Shown here: positions 24,088 to 35,916 of the stretch, piece after piece
How the letters are laid out: every line of letters begins with the position of its first letter
How positions within the stretch are numbered: the first letter of the stretch is position 1
Source of the DNA: Pyrrhoderma lamaoense
Lineage: Eukaryota > Basidiomycota > Agaricomycetes > Hymenochaetales > Hymenochaetaceae
Direction of reading: 5' to 3'
Length of the DNA: 64,000 nt
Assembly: GCA_002794735.1 (NCBI GenBank)
Contig: NBAZ01000001.1
Coordinates: 2,604,001 to 2,668,000, forward strand
Position numbers and translations under genes: made by a program
The notes under the pieces: generated by a model
Databases searched by the model: none
What the model saw: only the letters and a program-made list of their open reading frames with translations
What the model was told of the DNA's origin: nothing

Positions 24088-24557
24088 ACTAGAAGAAAAA
24101 GACATTTCCTTTCTCTTCATCCCCATAAAAACACTGTTTATTTGCTGGGTTTTTTGTTCGGGTTAAAACTGTTCTTTGATTTCTCCGACATCGCATTCTG
24201 TACGTCCTCCATCTTATATCTTTAGACACCTTATCTTTTTCTTCTCCAAGTTATATCGACTCTTCGCTTCTCTCCCTTCTGTACACTCATCCTCTTAACC
24301 TGCATACAAGCCAAATTGTACTTTATCCTTTAGTGTTAATGAAACCGTTTCTTAATCCAGAAATGGATTCAATAAAAAGTATCACATTATCGTATACTGT
24401 TTCTTGCCAAGAATCTTGCACATATCTAGTGAGAGAACATTCTGTTTCTCCTTGATCTGTAAGATGATCCATAGGAGAATATTTATCATACAAACAAACC
24501 AACAGCAATGCAACATATTCACAATCCCCACTCTCACAGTAGAGACAGTTTTTTCCC
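24088..24557. other. Convergent intergenic region
   Basis: 470 bp between the 3' ends of RPB6 and the RNase T2 gene. It should hold two terminators. No gene seen. Confidence 0.6.
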
Positions 24558-25723
24558 CTACACCCTAACCTCCCTTTCAGATCCATGAGTCCTCTCAAGG
24601 TACTGAATCCCTTCACTTTCACAAGTGCTTCCAAAAGTCGTGTCCACAGGCTTGAATCTCCCATACTGCTCAGTACCTAGTACGTGGGAGTAATACCACA
24701 CTTCGCTTAGGACAGTGTTTGCAGAAGAGTTAGTGCGAGAGGAGGAACATCCCAAGTAAGGTACTGCTCCGGTTTGGGACTTGAGTGCGTTCTGAAGCTG
24801 GGAGAGGGTGTAGGTTGTGCTGTTTGAAGGGACGATACCAGCTCTAAGTGTGTGTGTTTGTGTGTATGATTAATAACGTTGGAGAGAGTTGATGGCTGCA
24901 AGGGAAACTTACGAAGCGAGCATGTTGAATGTGGGATACATTTGGAAAGCACGTATGACGGAATCAAAGAAGTTTATTACATCCTCATGTTCTTTATAGT
25001 TATCGTAGCAAGAGATATCGAACGTTGAGGTGCATGTTGCATGTTTTGAAAACTAAAGCTATGTTAAAACTAAATTAAAACATGTAAGTGTGGACGTCAT
25101 CATACCTCGTGTGCCCAGAATACGTTATTAGGTGCACCCTGGTTTATCCAGTATTTGTTCACTAAGTTTTCGTCAGTCTGGTACAGAAAAGTGTGCACGA
25201 AATCACTTGTCATACTATAGTCGAGTAAATCATGACGCCCGAAGTCCAGGATGAATGTGTCAACTCCGGGACCGGTATATGGCGGAACGACCGTTCCGTT
25301 AGCAAGCCCGTCAGTAGTGTTCGGACTGGGTACGGGTCGTATTGTCTCGATAAATCACAATATTGAGTGTAGCTCCTAGAAGAATGTGAATACACTAATA
25401 TTCAAACAGGCATCTTTCTTGAGAAGTGCGACATACCCATCACAAAAGTCGGGCCAGAGACCATGAATAGTCCAACTATCTTTAGGGAGGAGCTGGCCTT
25501 CCTTTTCTAAACCTGTATAAGTACTCCAGAACTGTGTTTGAAGGACGAGGCCTCCAGGGGTTGGTGAGCAGCACGTATTTTCTATTTCGGTTGTGTTTTC
25601 ACAGGAGTAAAACGTTGGTTCGGATAGACAGGATGCAGTATTCGGAATCGTTGTAGGAAGCGTGACCTGGAATGAGGAGGCACGAACCAAAGTTGCGCCA
25701 AGTAACGATATAAAGAACATCAT
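24558..25723 (-). CDS. Secreted ribonuclease T2
   Basis: Exons 25437-25723, 25216-25375, 25106-25161, 24913-25052, 24558-24843; about 309 aa. The start MMFFISLLGATLVRASS is a signal peptide, so the enzyme is secreted or vacuolar. Both catalytic segments are present: CAS I (DSWTIHGLWPDFCDG) and CAS II (FWAHEFSKHATC), with the two catalytic His. Many Cys suggest disulfide bonds, as in fungal T2 enzymes. The C-terminal part has SEVWYYSHVLGTEQYGRFKP, typical of the family. It would cut RNA with little base preference, for phosphate or nucleotide scavenging or RNA turnover. One base is missing near 25330 (TCC for TCCC), after which PNTTDGLANGTVVPPYTGP reads correctly. Confidence 0.93.
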
Positions 25724-26212
25724 CGTTTTCGTCGTCCTGGTGGGTATATTGAATGAGTCCCCGAGAGATTCGGTGAGGAAAACGTGCATGATATATAGGC
25801 TCTCTACGATCTCTTCGTGACATTCTACACAGGGACATCATCGTCGGACTGTACCATATGCTACACCTCCGGCACATTGGCTTATCATTTATTGCGACAA
25901 TTTCCAATTGCCCGCGAGCACGTTGGTTCTAAGATAAAGCATAGATAATAAAAATCAATAAAGAGTTATTTCAAAATAAAGCTTCGCTTTTAATTTTCAT
26001 ATATGCGCACTGGGTGGAAGTAAGGACATGTCAAGTGAGCGTGTATGTGCATGTTTGTGACATTTAAGCATAGTAGCGTGGCTGTCGATCTATATTGTGC
26101 TCGGTTAGGATGGTTTCAGCAATCTTCTTAGAGCTACCGGAAGTTTAATACTGGCACACTATTCATTGACGGCCGTCGTCCAGCTCGACGGTGTCGTCGA
26201 AAGCCACCACGA
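25724..26212. other. Divergent intergenic region
   Basis: 489 bp between the RNase T2 start and the next plus-strand gene; it should hold two promoters. Nothing else seen. Confidence 0.6.
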
Positions 26213-29200
26213 ATGGCCTCAAACAACACAGACGAGAGCACACAGTCTCCGACAAGCGTTGCATCAACGTCATCACCCAGTCGGCCTCGACAGACTCGAA
26301 TCCGGTTTCCCGCAGACACGGACACCCCTACTCTTGCTAATCAACTCTCTCTCGCCGGTGCTGGCTTACGCTCTCTAGAACCCAAGCCTTCTATCGTTCA
26401 GAACAATCCCACAGCGAGGTCGGCACCAGATGAGGACTTCTTTGAACGGCGACGTGTGCGGTCTGCTAATTCTTCGGACAACTCACATCCGTCTGGTACA
26501 TTCTCAAGAGCACAGTACTTGACTACGCCTTCCCGCTCAAAGGCCCCTACAAGGCGCGTTGCGAGTCACACTGGCGATAAACTTGAAAAATCGTTCAGAA
26601 ACGGTACGGCATCCATAGGATCTAGTCCGCTGTCTACAGGAACTACTTTACCTCCTGAAGAAAATGATAATCCTGGTGTGTTTAGTTTACTCATAAATTC
26701 ACAGTACCCCTCACCATCTAATATCTACTTGCTTTGGGTGATGATGATACTGATTGATTGCCAACAGCAGAAGAAGATGGTATGTGTGAAGATAGAATTC
26801 ATGTTTTCGGTACTTGACAATTACTCCGTTAGACCCGAACATATTGGCCGAGCTTCGTAAAGCTCTCCAGTATAAGTCACAGGTAGAAAAGCATCTAAAG
26901 GAACCAAGTCCTATCACTTTCCCTTCTTTATCCGTTCCTTCAACTTCATCCGGCACACCGTCAAGTACATCTCCCAAGCCTCATATACCTACATCTATAA
27001 CACACTCGGAGCCCAATACACCCTCCCGTTCTGACTTCGTGGATTTTAGTCCTTCCGTGGGAAATCTTCTCTACATCCTATACCCACCTCTACGGATGAT
27101 GGCGCAACGCTAGACTGGTCAGGAATTACAACTGAAGAGGACCAGAAACGCGAAAGAAAATGGACCATGTCTCTCACTCGTAAATCATCTAAGGAGAAGC
27201 AGCCAACACTATCAAGAAAGGCTATTGTGGAAAAGCAGGTCTATATGTATAATGGTAATCGGGTATATGCACTCAAATGAGAGTATTCGTTAACAGCTCC
27301 ATCTATAGATAAATTAGCACGAATTAGAGCGAAAGCAGATCCTGCAACGATGCGTAAGGCTAGTATCACTAGAGACCAGCTGCAAAGACGTTATTCCATC
27401 TTGGATGCCTCTTTATCAACAAAGGTGTCTCCTTTAAATATGTCAAAGGTTGTACGTTGGTTTTCTGGCCAGGAGCTCGCTGTCAAATCCGCCATATTGG
27501 AATCTGAACCTCTGACTTGGATAAGGCATCTTCTAGATAAACGCGAAGAACAGAAGCAAAAGGATGCACCTTCTCCTTGGAACCTATCCGCTATGATTGT
27601 TGAGGAATATGTGAAGACCAATTCTGATGTCGGTTTCACTCTTCCCTCTTCACAATATCCTTCGACCGCCGATGTATCAGACATAGGTTCTTCCGTATCC
27701 CCACAGCTACGGCAATCGGCATCCCGCCCAACGTCCTTCCGCTCAGCAGACCATGTACCTAGGCGAGAGAAATCGGACGATTTAATATCCTTTGGTCCAA
27801 TGGTTTATTCTCGCCGAGATTCTATCGGTACTGAGTCCCGTGCTAGCGTTGATACTCAGCTAAAACGATGGCGGCAGTCGGTTGCGGGAAGGGCACCGCC
27901 TGAGACGCCCTCTCCGAGGAGTTCCGTGCAAAGTCGTCCACGACAGGAATCTCTTGAACTCCCTGCCGTGCAGACAGGACGAGGTTCTCCAATCAGCTCC
28001 CGGAGTCCTTTGCGGAACTTAGGTCTCAAGAGGCGTTCAGTGCCTACTCCCCATCATAGCGATGATGGCCATTCATCTGCTGCTGAATCAGGAAACGACA
28101 TTGGCAGGGATGCCGTAAACAAAGATGTCAAGAACGGCAAGAAGTCAGGGGGAGAAACTAAACGTAGCCGGTTCCACCTTTCTCTAGATCTGAGGTCCGC
28201 TCAGGCGTCAACAGATAGCGTTAAACAGCTAAAGGCACCGATTTCTATCACGGAGTTGCGTACAGATGTTACAAGGCAGAAGGATCGAAACGAACGCGTC
28301 ACAAGAGAGGCTGAAGCTTCAGGTTCTACAGACGCTTTTGAAGCGTTCTCACCCGCAAAACTGTCCTCGCCTATCGTACTAAACACTGGTCGGAAGACTG
28401 ATCAGAAGAGGTTACAAAGACTGACATTGCCTCCCACGTTTCAGACACCAAGGACAGAGGGGGGAGACACGAGAAGAGGAGTGAGGCACAAGAGCATGCT
28501 TTACAGGTCGAATATGCTCGAAAGAAGGAGTAAGTCAATTTATGTATACTGAGAGAAGTTTGGTGCTTATTGTATATAGATTGCTGGAGTCTCTGGCTGC
28601 TCGGAACTCGCGTATGAAGCAGTTACTTCAATTGTCATCGAAAGTGATAACAGATTTCGACGAGACTCAAGGATTTATGGCAGAAAAATTCAACCTAGGA
28701 TGTAATCGTATCCCAAACGAAGTGCTTGAAGCATTTAGTCATGATCCCTCTGCTATTACAGGACATGCTCGAGGACTGAAAGGTTGGCGGGCGGTAGAAG
28801 ATATCCATGAGCGTCGCCAACGACAAGAGAAAGTTCTTATTACCTTCATGAACTCCTTACCCAAACTCGCAAACGGCCTTACGATTCCAGAGAAGGGAAT
28901 ATACGAAGAGCCACTAGAGGATCTTCATATACTCCTTGAGCGTCTCCAGAATCAGAGAGAAACAGTTCTGTCACATGTAAATCAAACCAATGATCTTTTG
29001 AAGAAGGTAAAGAACCTCAGAGATCGGCTTAAACCAGAGTTCGAAGAGGCGAGTAAACATACGGCTGCGAATTATCCAGAGGTAAAGCAAATCACTATTT
29101 TAGATAGATTAACTACGGTTGGTTGACTATGTCTCCTATTCTGGTTTTAAGCTTGTTCATCTCGAGGCCCTTCTCGATGAATTCGTTAGTCAGACCGATC

Positions 29201-29643
29201 GACTATGGAAACTCGCAGAAGCCTTCCTTTCGTTCATACTCACCTCCCTCGCTCCACTCATGAAAACATTTGGTCGTCCAATCTGGAACGAACTACATGA
29301 CTTTCTCGTTATCCCTTTGTACCGTAATGGTTTCTCCGGCGAAGACGAATGGTATCCTGTCACCTTCCCTCATCGTAGTTTTCCACAATGGATACGTCTC
29401 CTTACCGTTGCAACTAGTATCCCAATTTGCTTGAGATCAGGGGTACATGCATTCATCTGCCTTCTTACCGAAGGTTACCTCGTTCGTGTGCCTGCTTTTA
29501 TTCCCCATTTTTTAGTCTATCTTATTTTCTCCGGATTCATGTGTGCGTTTGCATCTCTGCTTTTCATTTTGCTTGGTTCAATGTTTTGTGAGTTATTCAT
29601 CATTTTTTGGTGGTTGGGATGGATATTACATATTGTACGATAG
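26213..29643 (+). CDS. Coiled-coil protein with C-terminal membrane segments, function unknown
   Basis: Exons 26213-26675, 26771-26779 (9 nt), 26833-27254, 27309-28529, 28580-29081, 29152-29643; about 1,036 aa once one base is restored near 27060 and one near 28530. The first ~700 residues are Ser/Pro/Arg-rich and mostly disordered. A conserved-looking block follows at 27350-27600 (MSKVVRWFSGQELAVKSAIL). The last 300 residues are helical with coiled-coil potential (EDLHILLERLQNQRETVLSH, DLLKKVKNLRDRL). Then come two to three hydrophobic stretches, around 29395-29480 and 29505-29630, ending in a short basic tail. Such a layout suits a nuclear-envelope or ER-anchored tether, but I recognise no family. 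Confidence 0.65.
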
Positions 29644-29793
29644 ATAATTTGGATTTTTCAATCAGCTGTTATGGATTTATTACACATTCATCGATATGTC
29701 AATGAAGCAAGAAAGATTTCGTAAGAACATACTTAAGAATGAAGATATTATACATGAGGTGGTATTAGTAACAAGAATGAAGTTCTGCAGTGA

Positions 29794-31263
29794 CTACGCT
29801 TGCGGGGTAGTTGTGGGTTGAACGTCCTCCATAGGCGTCGGAGTGTTGATAGGAGTGGATTCTATTGGTTCTGATGGTGCTACTGGTACCACTGGCAATG
29901 GTAACTCGGTGAGCTTGTTACGGTCTCTGTAGCAGGTGAAACATCACTATGTTGTTGTGTATATAATTGACCTGAATCGGATGTAGTGTTCACGAAGAAT
30001 AGTCCATTATACCCCGCCTCTATAGCATGCTGCCTTTTCTTCAGCGATGACCTCTTTTTCTTACGCAAACCTGCCGCAGCGGCTGATGTTTCTGGGGACT
30101 TACGAGACACTGCGGCAAGGAGAGCCATGTGAGCATCCGCACTGTTTGCTGCGTCTTTCACTGAAGCTATGGGTTTTTGAGCACTTGAAGATGGAGTACT
30201 TGGGTTCTGAGAATTTTTTCTTTGGCGCGAACGTTTTGGAGCAGGTGTATCTGAGATAGGAGGTGGTTTGATGGACTTCATTGTATACCCGTTATCGCAT
30301 GCCTGAAACTAACTTGAGAATGCCGCATGAGAAAAAAATGATGATAACTTGCATTTCTGAGTTGGGCCAGTAGATCACCACTTGATAGTTTAAATCGAGG
30401 ATAAGCTCGAGATTTGCATGCCTGGCTCTTCATAAACTCGTCAATGAAGGGTTGTGTACAAGGAAGAGGAAATGATGATACCTTGTCATAGAATTTATCC
30501 CAAGCACCTTCAGCTTTTGCGTCTTCATTCACCCAGGCCTTCACAAAAAGACTGAGAACATGAGGTACACTCAGTAATCTGATGGCTACAGGCGTTTGCT
30601 CATTTTCGACCTCAGATTTATCAGTGTCCTCTGTTGTACGTCTCTTGAATGGCACAGTTGAATACATAACGATATCTGCCCTTCCAGGAGCCATTGTTTC
30701 TGTTTCACATGCAAGAATCTCCCGGGGGACTATGAAACGATCATTATAGTTTTCGCGAAACTCAAGTATGAGATCTGATTGTTTGATAGGTTGTTTGAGA
30801 GTATTATTATACACTGCAGCGCTTTGTTAGAATATCACGTTATCGGGGTATAAATATGTAAAAGGAACAAACCTTGTTGACTCGATGAAGGTATTGCATT
30901 AAGATGACCTCCAGAGATTTGCCTCTGCTTTGTACGAAGTGCCAAAGACTGAATAAAAAGACCCAGGAATCTCATTTGTTCATTAGTTGCAACATTGGCC
31001 GCAGTTGCCTGAAGCAAGCTTGCCACTGTCGGATTTGTGGCGGCAGCCTCGTTTACCTGAGCCAACAGAGCCGGCGTAACTTCAATCATTTCATTTGACG
31101 AGTCTGGTGGTGTTTTTGGTACAGACGGTTGTTCTGTACTAGTGGGAGGTACATAGTGAGTAAATCCTGACATAGGATAGGGTGTATGTTGGCCATGACT
31201 GGCTTGAAGATAATTGGAAGGTCCTGGATATGACATTGGCATGGAATTTGGCATGGATTGCAT
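29794..31263 (-). CDS. Uncharacterised protein, basic C-terminus
   Basis: Exons 30873-31263, 30353-30821, 29794-30302; about 456 aa. The second intron (30303-30352) uses a GC donor, GCAAGT. The N-terminus is Pro/Ser/Tyr-rich, followed by a helical region (TPALLAQVNEAAATNPTVAS). The middle has DLILEFRENYNDRFIVPREI and VAIRLLSVPHVLSLFVKAW, which looks like a folded domain I cannot name. The C-terminus has a basic segment RKKKRSSLKKRQHAIE that could be a nuclear localisation signal. One missing base near 29910 restores a Pro-rich tail to TAG 29794-29796; another is needed at the first exon junction. I infer a nuclear protein, possibly chromatin-related, without firm support. Confidence 0.6.
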
Positions 31264-31777
31264 GATTCATGAGATGTAGTATATACGGCTTCGTAAAACG
31301 AACAATCTTTAAAAACATGCGGGCCAAGTTCTATATCGCATTTTGACAAAAAGCGAAGGTCATGAGGAGGCTGTTTTATTTCTGGTTGTACCGATTTTCT
31401 CGACTTATGAGAGAACTTTGGAATACATTATGCAGCCAAACGTATCTCGCTAATCAAGAAGTTTGAGAACAGTCTCTTGAGTGAAGAGAGAAAGAGACAT
31501 ACATTGTCGAAGAGAATAGTGAATCGCTGCACTAGCTTGTGACAAAGGATTAACTCTCGAGGTATCCACACACAAGTAAGTGTATACCGACTCGCCTTTC
31601 TGCGAGTCCTTTTAAGTCTTTTTCAGTATCAATATCTTCTTCCCAGTTTGGGGTTTCGCCAATGGCTAACTTCAGAGAAAAGGTCATGAAGGTTAAACAC
31701 AGACTCTGATCACATGTAGCGAAGAGATTGCATGTATTTTTTGTTTGATCGCGGCGGCTTTCTACTCAACAGTCGTC
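31264..31777. other. Divergent intergenic region
   Basis: 514 bp between the starts of the uncharacterised minus-strand gene and BDP1; it should contain both promoters. Nothing else seen. Confidence 0.6.
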
Positions 31778-33943
31778 ATGTCTAGTAGAGTCCGTGAGTC
31801 AGAATTCATTCATATTGCATTTTATTCGGTCACTTCAACGTTCATCTTGCAGAGAAGGGTGGACAAAAATTCAGGCCGGTTGCAAAACCTCGGGGCAAAG
31901 CTGGAGAAGGTGTTTCTGCCCCTAACAAGAAACCTCCATCTACTCGAGATACTTCTCAGGCGCATTTATCGCATATATCCCATGGACTCCTAGACACAAC
32001 ATCCCAAACATTAAATACTGCGCCGTTGAGAAGGACAAATAACCTATCACCAACTGTAACAAATACTTCACCCACAGTTGTGGGCGACGGCTCTGTTTTT
32101 GACGGTTCTGACTCTCGAGATATAAGAATAGAGTTCATATCGTCAGTGCACAAAGTTCTGCACTGGATCACAATGTTGAAAAGCTTAGTGGAGAACGTAT
32201 GCTCTTTCTACTTTGCTTCCCTACGCTTAAATTAATTTATCTCCTTTCAGAGAATGGACCAAGAACAACTGCCATTCAGATCCCTAGTTCCTCAAGACTT
32301 ACTTCTACGACGGCTATCTCACAATCACAGCTGGAATCGAATGCTACCCAAACTTCATATGGCTCAGCCTTAACTCCACAAGATGCAGGCCTGCTGTTTC
32401 CAGATACTGTTACGGCGCTACAGGCTCTGCTTCAGACGCTGGTGCGCCCCGAAGCCCAGAAAGACGAAGCCTCACCGTCTACCCTCGTCAACTCGCAAGG
32501 TCCGTCGACAACTACGAGTCCATCAACAACCTTGGTCCCTCAAGATCAAATACTATATAATGGACAAAATGTCGCTCATGGTGGCGATAACCAATCTCTA
32601 CCAGTGGAAAAGCCACATGATGATTCTGGCAGACAGTTGTCAATGTCCAAATCGAAGAAATTGTACCAGAATAATACGACGGGAATAGATATTGAAACAG
32701 AACATATTTCAGTATCCAGGCCCCGTAAAAAGCGTTCTGTGAACCGATTATCAAACGTAGACACTCACTTTGAACCCTCGGATGAAGAGGAAAATAATAG
32801 TGGATCTGAGACACAAGCTCCTCGTAAAAGAGGTCGTACGACAACTGGTTCATCTACCTCTTCTCGGGCCGACGCTCGAGAACATCATCTGCTATCATCT
32901 TTGACCCCGATGCAGACCCCGGAGAAGACCTTGATCCTACGGTTGTGACCATGGCTGCAATTTGCGAAGATACAGGTCAAGGCCGAGTCAGCAGTAAGGC
33001 AGCTGTTATTCAGCGTAACCATCTTGCCTGGAAGGCTGCAAATAGAGAAAAAGGGCCAAGATGCGAGCAGCTGCGGAAGCAAGAAAATATGGTATGAAGG
33101 AGAATGAAGGAGTTGCGAAAGAATCATCAGGTATAGCAAACGAAAGCCCAGAGGACTCAGCAATTAGTGCTGATGTTGGGGTGCCACCAACACCTCAAGT
33201 GGAAGAATCCCCTGCAGATGTTGAGAATGAATGAATGGTGGCTTTAACTATGGTGAAGTTCATTCTACAAACAGATTTACCGCAAGAGTTAGAATTGGTC
33301 CAAACGGGGAAACTATCATTGATAATGACAGTCTAGTAGTTGAGCAAACTGACAACGATGATGAAACGGAGAATTATCAACATGTTGAAGAATCTGACCA
33401 AACTAAATTTACAAACTCTGCTACTTATGGAAGGAAAGTCCGGGGTTCAAGGTGGTCTGTTGAAGAAACGGAAGAATTCTATAATGTACGTTGGTAAATG
33501 AATGGGCTAGTGCTTACAAAATTTGACCAATATACACAGGCATTATCCCAGTTCGGAGTGAATTTCGAACTTATTTCATATGTTCTTCCCGGACGTGATC
33601 GTAACTCATGCAAGAATAAGTTCAAGACGGAGGATAAAAAGAATCCGGGCGTGTTAAGTATTGTTTAGACAATCCGGTTCCTTATGGTAATTTCGTTTTT
33701 CTCTACGTGCAACAAGTTCGTACTGAACCTGAGTACAGACATACGAAGGCTATCGAAATTCACTAAAAAAGATTTCTCTGGACCAACCCCAGAAATACGG
33801 GTTCCTGAAAAACCCACTTTGGTCGAAGATATACGAAGAGAGCCATTGCCAGAGCAGATACGGAATCCTCGAAAGAGGTCAAAGACACCTGCCCAGAAGA
33901 CGTTGAAGTTGTTGGAGATATAGAAACTTTTGACGTTGGGTAA
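31778..33943 (+). CDS. BDP1: Transcription factor TFIIIB subunit B'' (BDP1)
   Basis: Exons 31778-31793 (16 nt), 31853-32196, 32251-33485, 33540-33686, 33739-33943; about 650 aa. The N-terminus begins MSSRVQKGGQKFRPVAKPRG, as in other B'' proteins. The C-terminal half has DADPGEDLDPTVVTMAAICE, then RVSSKAAVIQRNHLAWKAAN, FTARVRIGPNGETIID and KVRGSRWSVEETEEFYNALS. The last starts the SANT/Myb domain, which continues LISYVLPGRDRNSCKNKFK and ends near DFSGPTPEIR. B'' joins TBP and BRF1 to form TFIIIB and recruits RNA polymerase III to tRNA and 5S genes. Six single-base frame breaks (about 32148, 32870, 33053, 33230, 33655, 33900) all resolve by adding one base, so the gene is most likely intact. 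Confidence 0.92.
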
Positions 33944-34599
33944 AGTTTTTTGAATATGATATTTTTTATATGTATTTGTACAACTGCTTTTTATCACCTG
34001 TTGGTCTGCTTGTTTATCGTTATGTGAAATAATGATCTTTTGTCGTTTATGTATCTAATAAATGTAACACACTATTTTTAAAATCTTGAACAAATTGAAG
34101 CTCTTAACAACGCATGTTATTATATACGACCAAACCAAGACCGTCTTGTTCTTTCACTGACGGATGTTTATACAAAAGGTCAACACTTTTACTTCACAGC
34201 AACTAGTTGAGTTGTTAGTAAATATATGCATGCTTGCTAGAAATCAGTAGTGCTTTCGCGGCCCGGACTCAAGCGCCATAAAAGTTTACAAACACAGAGT
34301 TTCCGAGTTTATAAATGAAGTTTTTGAGCGCAATCTAGAGTGTTTCGTCGAGGGCTTTCGATGAAACATTGTCTACTCGCCCGATGATGTTAATTATCAT
34401 AGTCTTATACATGTACCGACAAGACTGTAATAAATTTGAAACCTGGGACGTTCAAGATTCTAGTGCCAGCTGCCTGAATGGGAGTGGTTTCTTATGCGAT
34501 TGTAGTTACATCAATGATTTAGTAAATCACACTAATGCGTCGTTGCTTTAGGTCCTGTCCGGCGCACGTGTGATCTCAGTTCGCACACTCTCAAAATGG

Positions 34600-34672
34600 A
34601 ATTTGTAACCGCCAGATCGAGGTAGTATGAGGTACCGTTCGGTAACCTCAATTTTGCCATTTTCAAACCACA
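34600..34672. repeat. Imperfect inverted repeat
   Basis: The arm starting AAAATGGAATTTG (about 34600) is roughly repeated in inverted orientation around 34650-34672. A near-palindrome GAGGTACCGTTCGGTAACCTC lies between, at about 34639-34659. The palindrome core TTCGGTAAC is also found in the termini of the neighbouring element, which suggests a shared origin. Confidence 0.4.
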
Positions 34673-34885
34673 TTTATTGCAGTATTCTCATCTATTTGAG
34701 GCATTTTAACAGTCAACATGAGAATAAATAGCAAGCCCATCTTGATATTGATGTAAAAGATGCTTCGTGATATATGGATTAGCACAGTATACTAGTATAC
34801 CACACCAAAGTTTTATTATCTGATTTATGTGCCTAGTAGTTGAGATAGAGCGAGATTGCGATTGTGTGAGATCGGCATGCTAAAC

Positions 34886-35220
34886 GGGTGCATTCGGTAC
34901 AAGCGTGGTCTGAGGTAAAGCCTTCTAAATAAGGAAGTTACTATCTCGCGCTATCATGATCTCACATAGAAGTGCAGTAACCACTATCTTGTCAAAACTA
35001 TATTGTATCTACTGCAGTCCCATTGCTATATTTTGAAGTTTTTCTGTTTCAATAGCTTATGTGATCATGAATACACAGAAACACGTACATAATTATTCAT
35101 GTGGTGTTCAGAGGCAATTGATTCGGTCTACAATATTTATCTATCTCTATCTGGCCACCTGTGATTTCAATTGAGAGAGCGAAATTATGATCTCGCGAAG
35201 TCGGGTTACCGAACGCACCC
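34886..35220. mobile_element. Non-autonomous DNA transposon (MITE-like), 335 bp
   Basis: The left end reads GGGTGCATTCGGTAC. The right end, read inverted, is GGGTGCGTTCGGTAA: 13 of the first 14 bases match. The element is bracketed exactly by the direct repeat TAAAC, at 34881-34885 and 35221-35225, which fits a 5-bp target-site duplication. It has no coding capacity. The inside carries recurring ATGATCTC motifs. The termini resemble the GGGTGCGTTCGGT ends of many eukaryotic MITEs, but a 5-bp duplication does not fit the common superfamilies well, so I leave the class open. Confidence 0.7.
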
Positions 35221-35916
35221 TAAACTTAACCTTTGTCAAGAAAGTTAATAGTTTCGACTGTAGTAATACTACTGAGGTATATCAATGAACGTTTTTCTTA
35301 CACTCCTGTCCAACACATGTAAAACATAGAAGCATCGCAAATACCGTAGAACAGATATTGAAATGTTTTGATATTCTTATTCTCCATTGGTTTCCGAACT
35401 ATGTGCCGTATGTACCGAAGTTCCCTGCTTCCTCTCCCATGTGCTTATTTATGGGAAGTAGAACTGCATATGCACACGAAGGTTAGTAATAGCGGATGGT
35501 TGCGTTCAGGGATCGTGTATCAAGTTCTACATGTTTATGTTCATTTCTTCGTAATCCTCATCGAAGCGCACTTTATTCATTTCTTTCTCCAATGCGATAA
35601 GCATTTTTGTAATAGGGGACATGAAGGCCGAGTCCTGATAAACGGAAATGGTATGGGATGCTCGCAAAAACACTTTATACACATACTGAATCCAGTAAGT
35701 TTATCTTCGGATGAAGAAGATCACCTTTGCCGTGCTTACGCGTCCCATAAGTTACTTGCGTAATGTTTGAGTCGTATTACCAAGGTGACGTAGTATTCAA
35801 GAAGAAGTTCCTAGCCGAGAAAAGTTGTCAGATAAAGATTTATGGTATAAATACGAAAAATAATTTGGCCTATATGCAGAACAACATCGATTCACTCTCA
35901 TTCCCCTTCGAAAAGA

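Larger units (their letters stand above)
33944..35916. other. Intergenic region holding a MITE-like element
   Basis: About 2 kb between BDP1 and the reductase gene. Apart from the element at 34886-35220 and a hairpin near 34600-34672, I see no gene or RNA. The flanking DNA is AT-rich with short, non-protein-like open frames. Confidence 0.6.
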
